64,000 bases of DNA, from positions 3,968,001-4,032,000 of the forward strand of contig CBDCPM010000004.1 in the NCBI GenBank assembly GCA_965220265.1. Reading direction: 5' to 3'. The stretch is from Bin87 sp965220265. Lineage in GTDB: Bacteria > Chloroflexota > Dehalococcoidia > Lucifugimonadales > UBA3495. Below the pieces are notes generated by a model, which made no database searches, had not been told where the DNA came from, and saw only the letters and a program-made list of their open reading frames with translations. The position numbers were made by a program, and so were the translations under genes. Position 1 is the first letter of the stretch, and each line of letters opens with the position of its first letter. Below, one piece after another: positions 34,011 through 41,619 of this stretch.

Positions 34011-35362
34011 GGCCCCTCCGCGTAGACGCCGAAGGTGAACGCGAACAGGCCAAAGTCATCGGAGTCCGACCGCATCGTCAGTATCGACTGCGGCAGGTAC
34101 TGCGGGTTGTCGATGACCCCGTACATCCTCGGCTCGTCCACCATGATGTAAGAGTACCCATTCTCGTCCCACTGGACGTCCGCACCTGCATTCTCTTCGG
34201 ACAGCATCGCCCCGTCCGCCGTGACAACCACGCGGTATGCCTCGCCCGAATCCGAGGTCAGCACGGCGTTAACACTCTTGGCGGCGTAATTCAACGCCAG
34301 ATAGTCCTCGAGGTTTTCGGTCTCGCGCGCGTGTCGTATCCGCTCCGGCTCCACCGACCACTGGCCCTGGAAATACAGCAGGTGCGGATGCAGGTCCTGC
34401 GGCACGCTGACGTCCAGCAGCCCGTCGCCGCCGTCGAGGATCGAACCGAAGTACTCTTCAAACTGGGCCACGTAGGGATGACGGCCAGACTGGGCCACGC
34501 CGACGTTGCGTTCCCACCCGGCGTACAGTTCGGGCGTAATCGGAGCCCTTCCGCCGACCCGTGATGCCTGGAACGCCGCGTCCCGCACCTGGTCTTGCGG
34601 CAGGTTCAGCGGGTCGTCCGACAGGTCCGCTCCCGCTTCCACCAGCGCGTTGCGAATCTTCTGCTCCGTTTCTCCGTATGCCCCTTCGCCGAAGTGCGAG
34701 TAGATCATCTCGCCGTGGCTGTTGAACAGGTACTTCGCCGGCCAAAATCGGTTTTCAAAGTTCCGCCACGTGACCATGTCGTTGTCCTGCGCCACCGGCC
34801 ATCCGATATCATGGGTCTCCAGCGCCTCCGCCACGTTTTCGTGGTCCTTCTCAAACTCGAACTCAGGCGTATGGATGCCCAGGATCACCAGCCCGTCGTC
34901 TTCGTATTGCGACCACCAATCCCGCAGGAATGGCAGCGTGCGGATGCAGTTGACGCAGGTGTAGGTCCAGAAATCGACCAGGACCACGTTCCCGTCGGCA
35001 ACCAGTCCTTCAACGGACAGCGCTTCGTCCGTGTTCAGCCAGGCGTCGATCCCGGCCACGTTGGGGATGTCCTGGACTATCGGCCGCGCTTTCGCCTCTG
35101 CCGCCGACATCGACGTCGGTTCAGCCGTGGCCGGCATTGCTTCGGTCGGTGTGGTCGTGGCCGGCTCGGTCGGCAGCGCGTTGGGCTGAGCGGCTGCCGT
35201 GGAACCTTCGGAAGCCGGCGCGGCTGCAGCATCCGCGCTCGCGGCCGGCGTGGCTTCAGATTCCTCTACCGGGGCGGCGCTCTGCCCACATGCCGCGACG
35301 GCCAACGCGAGAATCATCGCCAGGAGCATCACGCTCCCAGCTTTCAGAGTTGAACGGGTCAT
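34007..35362 (-). CDS. TlpA/DipZ-like thiol-disulfide lipoprotein
   Basis: 451 residues from ATG 35362 (AGAGAGA upstream). Lipobox LAVAAC near residue 25, a long Ala/Pro/Thr/Glu linker, then a thioredoxin domain (about 135-290) with FWTYTCVNCIRTLPFL. A C-terminal beta domain (about 310-450) like that of DipZ includes HLLYFQGQW, LNYAAKSVNAVL and the final DDFGLFAFTFG. It should be tethered outside the membrane and reduce or oxidise protein thiols. It is coupled to the second lipoprotein downstream; no ccdA membrane partner is near. Confidence 0.88.
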   Translation of the reverse strand: MTRSTLKAGSVMLLAMILALAVAACGQSAAPVEESEATPAASADAAAAPASEGSTAAAQPNALPTEPATTTPTEAMPATAEPTSMSAAEAKARPIVQDIPNVAGIDAWLNTDEALSVEGLVADGNVVLVDFWTYTCVNCIRTLPFLRDWWSQYEDDGLVILGIHTPEFEFEKDHENVAEALETHDIGWPVAQDNDMVTWRNFENRFWPAKYLFNSHGEMIYSHFGEGAYGETEQKIRNALVEAGADLSDDPLNLPQDQVRDAAFQASRVGGRAPITPELYAGWERNVGVAQSGRHPYVAQFEEYFGSILDGGDGLLDVSVPQDLHPHLLYFQGQWSVEPERIRHARETENLEDYLALNYAAKSVNAVLTSDSGEAYRVVVTADGAMLSEENAGADVQWDENGYSYIMVDEPRMYGVIDNPQYLPQSILTMRSDSDDFGLFAFTFGVYAEGP

Positions 35363-35580
35363 CACATCTCTCTCTTTGTGCGTGCCTGCGGTGAGTATAA
35401 TCCCTGGCAGTACCGTGTATGTGGGTGCATGACGCACCCGACTCGACGATGATCGTCGCCCGTCGCTCTGGCCTTGGCGTCCATCCGATACTGCGGCGGC
35501 GGCGAACGCCTGGCAGAACCGACGATAAGTTTTTTCAGCAGCCGAGCCTGACGAACGCGCGGTGAGCAATCGGTGTTGTG

Positions 35581-35631
35581 TGTTACTATACGGCAGTTAG
35601 CACCCGGCGGATTGAAACCGCCGTCAGGAGG
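35581..35631 (+). promoter_or_regulatory. Extended -10, leader hairpin and SD of the 35.6 kb gene
   Basis: TGTTACTAT (35581-35589), then a small hairpin GGCGG-ATTGAAA-CCGCC (35606-35622) directly followed by CAGGAGG (35625-35631), eight bases before the ATG. The hairpin abuts the Shine-Dalgarno and might modulate translation. Confidence 0.4.
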
Positions 35632-35639
35632 ATATTTTC

Positions 35640-36104
35640 ATGGCAACGATGATTGATGGTGAGTCTTATCTGGGCCGCGTGATGGTTCGCCCGCTGAGCA
35701 AGTCCGGCGACGTCACACTGTACCTCTGGCCCCTGCGCTGCTTGAAGGCCAAGTTCGGCGGCCCCACTTTCGGTGTGGACGTAAACGGTGAGGAGATCGT
35801 CCGGTTCGACCCGCACGGCGCTCGCGGCCACTGGCACAAGGGCGGCTACGACAAGCTCGGCGCCGGCGGCTCACATGTCGAATTTCCCGAGGATGTCCGG
35901 GACAGCCGACCCCAGGTCGAATGGTCGTTGGCCCAGTTGCGGGACCAGACCGGCAGCTACCTGGCCGAAGCCGGATACGCGGACGCCGCCGCCAACCTCG
36001 ACCCCGAACTCATCCAGGCCGCCACCGACGCCATCCTCGCCCACCTGGAGAGCGAAGGCGACCTGATTCCGGAAGCCATCTCCAAGGACCTCATCGCCGC
36101 ATAG
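35640..36104 (+). CDS. Hypothetical protein with strong expression signals
   Basis: 154 residues. The N-terminal half is beta-rich (SGDVTLYLWPLRCLKAKFGG, then FGVDVNGEEIVRFDPHGARG, with HWHKGGYDKLG). The C-terminal half is helical and acidic. No TM or signal. No family that I can name with confidence. The consensus CAGGAGG and a bidirectional terminator 31 bases downstream mark it as a monocistronic, well-expressed gene. Divergent from the TlpA-like lipoproteins. Confidence 0.72.
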   Translation: MATMIDGESYLGRVMVRPLSKSGDVTLYLWPLRCLKAKFGGPTFGVDVNGEEIVRFDPHGARGHWHKGGYDKLGAGGSHVEFPEDVRDSRPQVEWSLAQLRDQTGSYLAEAGYADAAANLDPELIQAATDAILAHLESEGDLIPEAISKDLIAA

Positions 36105-36134
36105 TTCCCTGTACGGCGCGGGTCTTCCAATCAA

Positions 36135-36159
36135 CAGGGGCGGGTCAATGACCCGCCCC
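36135..36159. terminator. Bidirectional terminator between 35.6 kb gene and argB
   Basis: AGGGGCGGGTC and GACCCGCCCCT, an 11-bp perfect stem with an AAT loop, followed on the plus strand by CGTCATTTTA. Confidence 0.8.
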
Positions 36160-36189
36160 TCGTCATTTTACCTTGTTGTTCGGTGCCGA

Positions 36190-36993
36190 TCACGGAGTGA
36201 TTCTGGTCCCCACCGGCCTTCCGTTCACGCAGTTCATCACCGCTCCGGGCTCCCTCCCGTCCACGATGTGAGCGATGGGAACCGCCTCATCAGCCAGGGC
36301 GTCCAAGCACGCCGCCAGCTTGGGCAGCATCCCGCCTCGTGCCACTCCCGATGCCCTCAGCGCCTCCGCTCCCCGTGAATCCAGGCGTGGAATCACCCGA
36401 CCGCCATTGTCCATCACGCCGGCCACGTCGGTCAGGAAAATGATCCGTTCCGCCCGCAGCGCATGCGCCAACGCTCCCGCCGCCGTGTCGCCATTCACGT
36501 TCAGCGGCTTGCCCGCGTGCTCGCTGTCCGGGCTAACATCCACCGCGATGGGCGACACCATCGGGATGAACCCCGCCGATACTATCGCTCGCACCGGTGC
36601 CGGCTCGACCGCTGTAACCTCGCCCACGTAACCCAGGTCAGGATTGGCAACATGGGCTTGCAGCAGGTGCCCGTCCATGCCGCTGATCCCGATGGTTGGC
36701 GCACCCAACTGCTGCATCTGCGCGGTCAATTCCTTGTTCACCAGCCCGCCCAGTACCGCCACCACGATTTCCAGCGACGGCCCATCAGTAACCCGCAACC
36801 CGTTCACGAAGTTCGGGGCCAGGTTCTGCCGCTGCATCCACGCACTGATCACGTTCCCGCCCCCGTGGACGATCACCACCGGTTTTCCGGAGGCGTGCAA
36901 CGCGACCAGGTCTTGCAACGAGGTGTCGTTGCCGCCCAAGGTGCTGCCGCCAATCTTCACGACGATGGGCGGCTCCGCAAACTGTTGTGACAC
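36190..36993 (-). CDS. argB: Acetylglutamate kinase
   Basis: 267 residues from GTG 36993 (TGAGG upstream, protein VSQQFAEPPIVVKIGGS); an in-frame GTG at 37050 would add an Arg-rich stretch. Amino-acid kinase fold: VVKIGGSTLGG, VIVHGGGNVISAWM, GISGMDGHLLQA, NVNGDTAAGALAHAL, FLTDVAGVMDN and GGMLPKLAACLDAL. It phosphorylates N-acetylglutamate in arginine synthesis. It follows argJ in the same transcript. The remaining arg genes are outside the window. Confidence 0.94.
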   Translation of the reverse strand: MSQQFAEPPIVVKIGGSTLGGNDTSLQDLVALHASGKPVVIVHGGGNVISAWMQRQNLAPNFVNGLRVTDGPSLEIVVAVLGGLVNKELTAQMQQLGAPTIGISGMDGHLLQAHVANPDLGYVGEVTAVEPAPVRAIVSAGFIPMVSPIAVDVSPDSEHAGKPLNVNGDTAAGALAHALRAERIIFLTDVAGVMDNGGRVIPRLDSRGAEALRASGVARGGMLPKLAACLDALADEAVPIAHIVDGREPGAVMNCVNGRPVGTRITP

Positions 36994-37076
36994 GTCGGCG
37001 TTCCTCACCCTGCGGCGTCGGCGAATGGAATCGGGACGGACCGCGGCCACTGCCGGGCCAATCGCGCGGTTTCTGA

Positions 37077-38303
37077 CTACGTGGTGTACGCGCTGTTGAT
37101 GATGACGTACTGCTCAGTCAGGTCGCAACCGTAGGCGGTGGCTGCCCCGTCCGCCAGGTTCAAGCTCACCCGAAAGTCCACCTGCTCGCCGGACATCAAT
37201 GCAACGACTGCGTCACGATGGAACGGTATCGGTGTCCCCGCTTCCATGATGCAAACCCCGTTCACGAACAGGTCGACCTTTTCCTCCAACGCCTCGGCGC
37301 CGCTGCGGCCCAGAGCCATCATCAGCCTACCCCAGTTGGGGTCCGCTCCGTACACCGCCGACTTGACCAGCGGGCTCCCGGCGATGGTCAGCGCCGCCTT
37401 GCGCGCATCAATCGCATCCTTGGCTCCGTCCACCTGAACGGTAAGCAGACGTGTCGCGCCCTCGCCGTCACGGGCGAGCATCCGGGTCAGGTTGGCGCAC
37501 ACCTGGTGCAGCGCGCTGGTGAATGCTGCGGCGTCCGGCGACCGGTCGTTTATCACGGGGTTGCCCGCTTGACCGTTGGCGAATGCCAGGAAGGTATCGT
37601 TGGTGCTGCTGTCCCCGTCCACGGTGAGCATGTTGTAGGTCTCGTCGGCGATGGCCTTGACCGTCGTCTGCAGGAACCCCGGGTCGACCGCGGCGTCGGT
37701 GGCCGCGAATGAAAGCATCGTCGCCATGTTGGGGTGGATCATGCCCGAGCCTTTGGCGACGCCCCCGATGGTGATCGTTTGCCCCGTGGACGCCGTGAAG
37801 GACACCGCGGCTTCCTTCGGGTGGGTGTCCGTGGTCATCATCGCCCGCGCCAACTCGGGCCCGCCGTCGGCCGCCAGTGCGATCTCCGTGACGCCAGACC
37901 GTATCAGCGACATGGGCAACTCGACGCCAATTACACCTGTGCTGCACACCAGAACATCCTCGGCGCCGAGGCCCAGCTTTTCCGCCGCCAGGCGGGTCAT
38001 CTCCTCGGCGTCCTTGTAGCCCTGCGCCCCCACGCACGTGTTCGCGATCCCCGCGTTCACGATCAGCGCCCGGGCCTGCCCTCTCGCCACTCGCTCCCGG
38101 TCCAGGTCCACCGTCGCCGACCGTATCGCCGAGGTGGTGAACACCCCGCCGATCGAGCACGGCGAGTCAGACACCAGCATGGCCAGGTCCAACTTGTCCT
38201 CACCTCGCGTCTTGAGGCCGATGAACACGCCGCCGGCGGAAAACCCCTGCGGTGACGTGATGGTACCGTTCGGAATGGCGGTAATCTCTGCGCTGGCGGG
38301 CAT
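37077..38303 (-). CDS. argJ: Bifunctional ornithine acetyltransferase/N-acetylglutamate synthase
   Basis: 408 residues from ATG 38303 with CAGGAGCG upstream. ArgJ motifs: GFSAGGVFIGLK, NAGIANTCVGAQG, CSTGVIGVELP, and the self-cleavage site in GMIHPNMATMLSF, where the Thr becomes the N-terminal nucleophile of the beta chain. TVDGDSSTNDT and YGADPNWGRLM follow. It recycles the acetyl group between ornithine and glutamate in the cyclic arginine pathway. Operon with argB. Confidence 0.95.
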   Translation of the reverse strand: MPASAEITAIPNGTITSPQGFSAGGVFIGLKTRGEDKLDLAMLVSDSPCSIGGVFTTSAIRSATVDLDRERVARGQARALIVNAGIANTCVGAQGYKDAEEMTRLAAEKLGLGAEDVLVCSTGVIGVELPMSLIRSGVTEIALAADGGPELARAMMTTDTHPKEAAVSFTASTGQTITIGGVAKGSGMIHPNMATMLSFAATDAAVDPGFLQTTVKAIADETYNMLTVDGDSSTNDTFLAFANGQAGNPVINDRSPDAAAFTSALHQVCANLTRMLARDGEGATRLLTVQVDGAKDAIDARKAALTIAGSPLVKSAVYGADPNWGRLMMALGRSGAEALEEKVDLFVNGVCIMEAGTPIPFHRDAVVALMSGEQVDFRVSLNLADGAATAYGCDLTEQYVIINSAYTT

Positions 38304-38396
38304 CGTGAAACGCTCCTGCAAACAAACAATTCAAGGCAAAAATGCCGCATAAATATACCATACGCGGACAGCAATACTGCCCCGGCTGGCCGGTAT

Positions 38397-38864
38397 TTAG
38401 CCGTTGCAAAGATCAGTACGACGGAGCAATTGTCGGTGAGTGCGGCGCACGTCGGATCGTTCTATGGTAGTGTAAACTCGGCCTCTCGTCCCCTGGAGTA
38501 TGGCACTGTCCCCAAAGTCCTGCTGGAGGTCTCGGTCGTTGGTGAACAATAAGCGAGCGCCGCTGATTCTGGCCAAAGCCAGGATATGGGAGTCATTGGA
38601 ACGTATGCCTTGTGAACTCATCTCGTCGGTCTCTCTGTCAACCTGTGCGTCGTCGATTTGCCTGGCCCTGCCGAATTGAACAGCGGTCTCCAGCCATAAT
38701 TGGAACCGCCGATACTCGCCAAGCTCCCGTCTGAGATGACCACCTACAACCAACACGCCGCGCCCGCTGTCAAGCCAGTCAAGGAAAAGTTTCCCCGCCG
38801 GTGTTTGGGTATCATGAGGACCAAATACTTCATGCCTGACGTTATTGTCAACGATGGCGCACAC
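38397..38864 (-). CDS. PIN-like nuclease-fold protein paired with an AAA ATPase
   Basis: 155 residues, GTG start three bases after the ATPase stop. PIN-like acidic residues are in place: Asp in CAIVDNNVRHEVFG, the SNDSHILALARISGARLL helix-strand unit, and TNDRDLQQDF. The C-terminal HRQLLRRTDLC tail is basic. PIN domains cleave RNA. Direct coupling to an OLD/AAA_21-type ATPase suggests a two-component effector, possibly anti-phage or stress-related; that function is inference. No canonical VapB-type antitoxin precedes it. Confidence 0.75.
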   Translation of the reverse strand: MCAIVDNNVRHEVFGPHDTQTPAGKLFLDWLDSGRGVLVVGGHLRRELGEYRRFQLWLETAVQFGRARQIDDAQVDRETDEMSSQGIRSNDSHILALARISGARLLFTNDRDLQQDFGDSAILQGTRGRVYTTIERSDVRRTHRQLLRRTDLCNG

Positions 38865-38867
38865 TGC

Positions 38868-40097
38868 TCACAATCCAATTGAGCGGCGGGTCTCGGCCAT
38901 AAAGAATTTGCCATAGGAGAGAGGCGCGTCCAGCACATTACCGGCTTGGTCAATCCGAATGGAGTGGATTTTTACATTCAAATCCCCCGGCTCGAAGTAA
39001 AGTATCGAAACATCCTCCGGCTTCAGCCCCGTCGTCTGGTCTCGCACGTCCATCCGCACCCGGTCAATAATGTAGTCGCTGTGCGTCTCAACCACCAACT
39101 GCCGCCCCCCAGCAGCCACCTGGCAAAACACGGTGCCCAACGCGGCCTGGGCCTGGGGATGCAGGTGGACTTCGGGCTGCTGCAGGAGAAATATAGTCGG
39201 CATGTCAGAGCGCAACAGTTCCGTCAAAATCGGCAAAGCCTGGCTAATGCCATATCCAACGTCGATCAGGTTGCGCCATGGCCCTTTCCGGCGTTTGCCG
39301 AATTTACGAATCTGTATTTGAAACGGGTCGCCATCTGATTTGCCGAACGACCTTACCGAAACTTCATCGAACAGCCCCGATGCCTGCCCAAAATTTTCTA
39401 AGCCATTTCTGAGCAGTTGCCATTCGTCAGGATTGCGGCGATACAAACCAGCCAAATAGCTGGGGACGTATGCCCCTCCAATATCCTGTTCCAGTGCTAT
39501 CGGATTGTAAGTACGGTGTGGGCGCGAGCGAGTAGGTGCGTTGGCGACAGGACGCATCATGTAACCTCGCTCTTCCGATAAGACGTAGCGCAAATATTCC
39601 GCTACCCCCGCAGGGTAGTCGTCAGGCAATATAATGCGGTCAGCATCCCTAAGCTCTGCGGACGTGTATAGTTGGGACCTACCCATTCCACGGTGTTCAC
39701 GCGCCCGCAGTTCAAGGCGCGCTTCCTCATCAGCGATGCCCCGCATTACTGGAAACGGGGCAGTCTGGCGATCCTCAAAGGTAGCGTCAAACCATATCGT
39801 CCCGGCATGCAAATCCGACCTCGGGCAGTACTCAAAACCAGCAGCGAACGAGTTAGGCGTCGTCGTTCTACCGCCTCTGCTGTGAACGACATCCCCAAAC
39901 GACCCCAGGTCGAACGGCTCCTCCCGAAAATTCGGCACCACCTCCCGAAACGCCACGTCCCAAAGCGCCCGTATCAACGCCAGAAACGACGTCTTCCCGG
40001 TGCTGTTCGGACCCACCAGCAGCGTCAGCGGAGCCAGCCGCGCCGTCTGCTCCTCGCTCCCGAAACAGCGGTAATTTTGCAGCGTGATACTGTCCAT
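38868..40097 (-). CDS. AAA_21/OLD-like ATPase
   Basis: 409 residues from ATG 40097 (MDSITLQNYRCFGSEEQTAR). ABC/SMC-type ATPase: Walker A GPNSTGKTSF (about 33-42), Q-loop region, a signature-like VGYGISQALPILTELL and Walker B IFLLQQPEVHLHPQAQ, in which the usual acidic residue after the hydrophobic strand is Gln while the catalytic Glu of PE is kept. An ETHSDYIIDRVRMDV H-loop follows. The upstream open frame runs antisense to pncB and is not real. An extended -10 ends seven bases before the ATG, so the message is probably leaderless. Coupled to the PIN gene. Confidence 0.85.
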   Translation of the reverse strand: MDSITLQNYRCFGSEEQTARLAPLTLLVGPNSTGKTSFLALIRALWDVAFREVVPNFREEPFDLGSFGDVVHSRGGRTTTPNSFAAGFEYCPRSDLHAGTIWFDATFEDRQTAPFPVMRGIADEEARLELRAREHRGMGRSQLYTSAELRDADRIILPDDYPAGVAEYLRYVLSEERGYMMRPVANAPTRSRPHRTYNPIALEQDIGGAYVPSYLAGLYRRNPDEWQLLRNGLENFGQASGLFDEVSVRSFGKSDGDPFQIQIRKFGKRRKGPWRNLIDVGYGISQALPILTELLRSDMPTIFLLQQPEVHLHPQAQAALGTVFCQVAAGGRQLVVETHSDYIIDRVRMDVRDQTTGLKPEDVSILYFEPGDLNVKIHSIRIDQAGNVLDAPLSYGKFFMAETRRSIGL

Positions 40098-40103
40098 GTG
40101 CCC

Positions 40104-40112
40104 AGTGTAGCA
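40104..40112 (-). promoter_or_regulatory. Extended -10 of the AAA-PIN operon; leaderless
   Basis: Minus strand TGCTACACT, with the last base only 7 bases from the ATG at 40097. No Shine-Dalgarno fits in between. Confidence 0.5.
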
Positions 40113-40127
40113 CCATCGCCAGACCGT

Positions 40128-40156
40128 TTGACTCTCCCCAAACCCCGCCCGATAAT
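40128..40156 (+). promoter_or_regulatory. Promoter of pncB-etf
   Basis: TTGACT (40128-40133), 17 bp, GATAAT (40151-40156). Leader about 46 bases. Arranged back to back with the AAA-PIN promoter. Confidence 0.6.
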
Positions 40157-40208
40157 GCCAGCATCCCGCACGAACCCGCCGCCTTGTACCGTTTCCCGTC
40201 TGCTCTCC

Positions 40209-41597
40209 ATGACCTTGCCCAACGAGCCTCCGTACCTGCCGCTGCCAGCCGGCGAAATCGGTCTCCTCACCGATCTCTACGAGCTGACCATGGCCCAGTC
40301 CTATTTCGCCGAGAACATCGCCGGCGAGGCCACGTTCAGCTTGTACGTGCGCGAGTACCCGCCGGACCGGGGCTACCTCGTCGTCGCCGGCGTTGACGAC
40401 GCGCTGGACTGTCTGGAGGCTCTTTCCTTCGACGACGACAGCGTCGACTACCTGCTCAGCACGGAAATCTTCACCGCGGACTTCCTCGACTACCTGCGGG
40501 ACTTCCGTTTCACCGGCAGCGTCCGCGCCATGCCTGAGGGAACCCTGTTCTTCGCCCACGAGCCGGTCCTGGAGGTCACGGGCCCGATCATCGCCGCCCA
40601 GCTGGCCGAAACCATCGTCATGAACCAGGTCCAGTACCAGACTTTGCTGGCGACCAAGTCCGCCCGCTGCGTCCTGGCCGCGCAAAGCCGCCCCATCGCC
40701 GATTTCGCCGCCCGTCGCACCCACGGCGCCGAGGCATCCCTGCGCATGGCCCGGGCCTCCTACATCGCCGGTTTTGGCGCGACCAGCAACGTCCTTGCCG
40801 CCCGCCGCTACGGCATCCCGCCCACCGGCACCATGGCCCATTCGTACATCACGAGCTTCGATGCCGAGATCGACGCTTTTCGAGCCTACTCCCGGATGTT
40901 CCCCGACCGCAGCATCCTCCTGCTCGATACTTACGACACCATCAGCGGCGCCCACGCCGCCGTCAAGGTCGCCCGCGAAATGGAAAGCGATGGCCATCGC
41001 CTCACCGGCGTCCGCCTCGATTCCGGAGACTTCGACGCCCTCAGTCGCCAAGTCCGGTGCATCCTCGACGACGCCTCCCTCCATTACGTCCACATTGTCG
41101 CCAGCGGCGGCCTCGACGAGTACGAGATCGAACGCCTCGTCGCGGGAGGCGCGCCCATCGATATGTTCGGTGTCGGCACCCGGGTCGGCGTATCGGCCGA
41201 CGCCCCTTCCTGCGACATAGTCTACAAGATGGTCAGCTACGCCGGCCGGCCGGTGATGAAGCTCAGTGAGGGCAAGGAGTCCCTGCCCGGCGCCAAGCAG
41301 GTCTTTCGCCAATCCCACCCGGACGGCATGATGTCGGCTGACGTCATCGCTCTAGACACCGAGGCCATCCCACTGGGAGAGCCGCTGCTCGCCCTGGCGA
41401 TGCACGATGGCCGGCGCACCATCTCGCCCAGTTCAATCGTGGACGCTCGCCAGCGCGTGGCCGATGGCCTGTCCCGGCTGCCCCAGGCGCACCAGCGCCT
41501 CCGCCAGCCGGTCTACTTTCTCGTGTCGATAAGCGAAGATCTCCTGCGCCTCGAGGCCCAGGTCCGCGGCCAGCTGAGCGCCGCCTTTTCTCCATAA
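40209..41597 (+). CDS. pncB: Nicotinate phosphoribosyltransferase
   Basis: 462 residues from ATG 40209; the frame is open upstream to 39672 but that part is antisense to the ATPase. Motifs: LLTDLYELTMAQSYF at the N-terminus, FAARRTHGAEASLRMARASYIAGFGATSNV, GTMAHSYITSF with the catalytic His, LLLDTYDT, GVRLDSGD and GVGTRVGVSADAP. It makes nicotinate mononucleotide for NAD salvage. It is followed 22 bases later by the fused ETF gene in the same direction. Confidence 0.95.
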   Translation: MTLPNEPPYLPLPAGEIGLLTDLYELTMAQSYFAENIAGEATFSLYVREYPPDRGYLVVAGVDDALDCLEALSFDDDSVDYLLSTEIFTADFLDYLRDFRFTGSVRAMPEGTLFFAHEPVLEVTGPIIAAQLAETIVMNQVQYQTLLATKSARCVLAAQSRPIADFAARRTHGAEASLRMARASYIAGFGATSNVLAARRYGIPPTGTMAHSYITSFDAEIDAFRAYSRMFPDRSILLLDTYDTISGAHAAVKVAREMESDGHRLTGVRLDSGDFDALSRQVRCILDDASLHYVHIVASGGLDEYEIERLVAGGAPIDMFGVGTRVGVSADAPSCDIVYKMVSYAGRPVMKLSEGKESLPGAKQVFRQSHPDGMMSADVIALDTEAIPLGEPLLALAMHDGRRTISPSSIVDARQRVADGLSRLPQAHQRLRQPVYFLVSISEDLLRLEAQVRGQLSAAFSP

Positions 41598-41619
41598 CCC
41601 GCCAAGGAGCCCAAGTTCG

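Noticed and set aside
39672..40208. N-terminal extension of pncB
   Set aside because: It is antisense to the ATPase gene, and the standard PncB start motif begins shortly after ATG 40209, downstream of a good promoter.
38868..41318. An 816-codon open frame covering the AAA ATPase and its upstream region
   Set aside because: The part beyond 40097 is antisense to pncB and has no ATPase homology; the extended -10 and ATG at 40097 define the true start.
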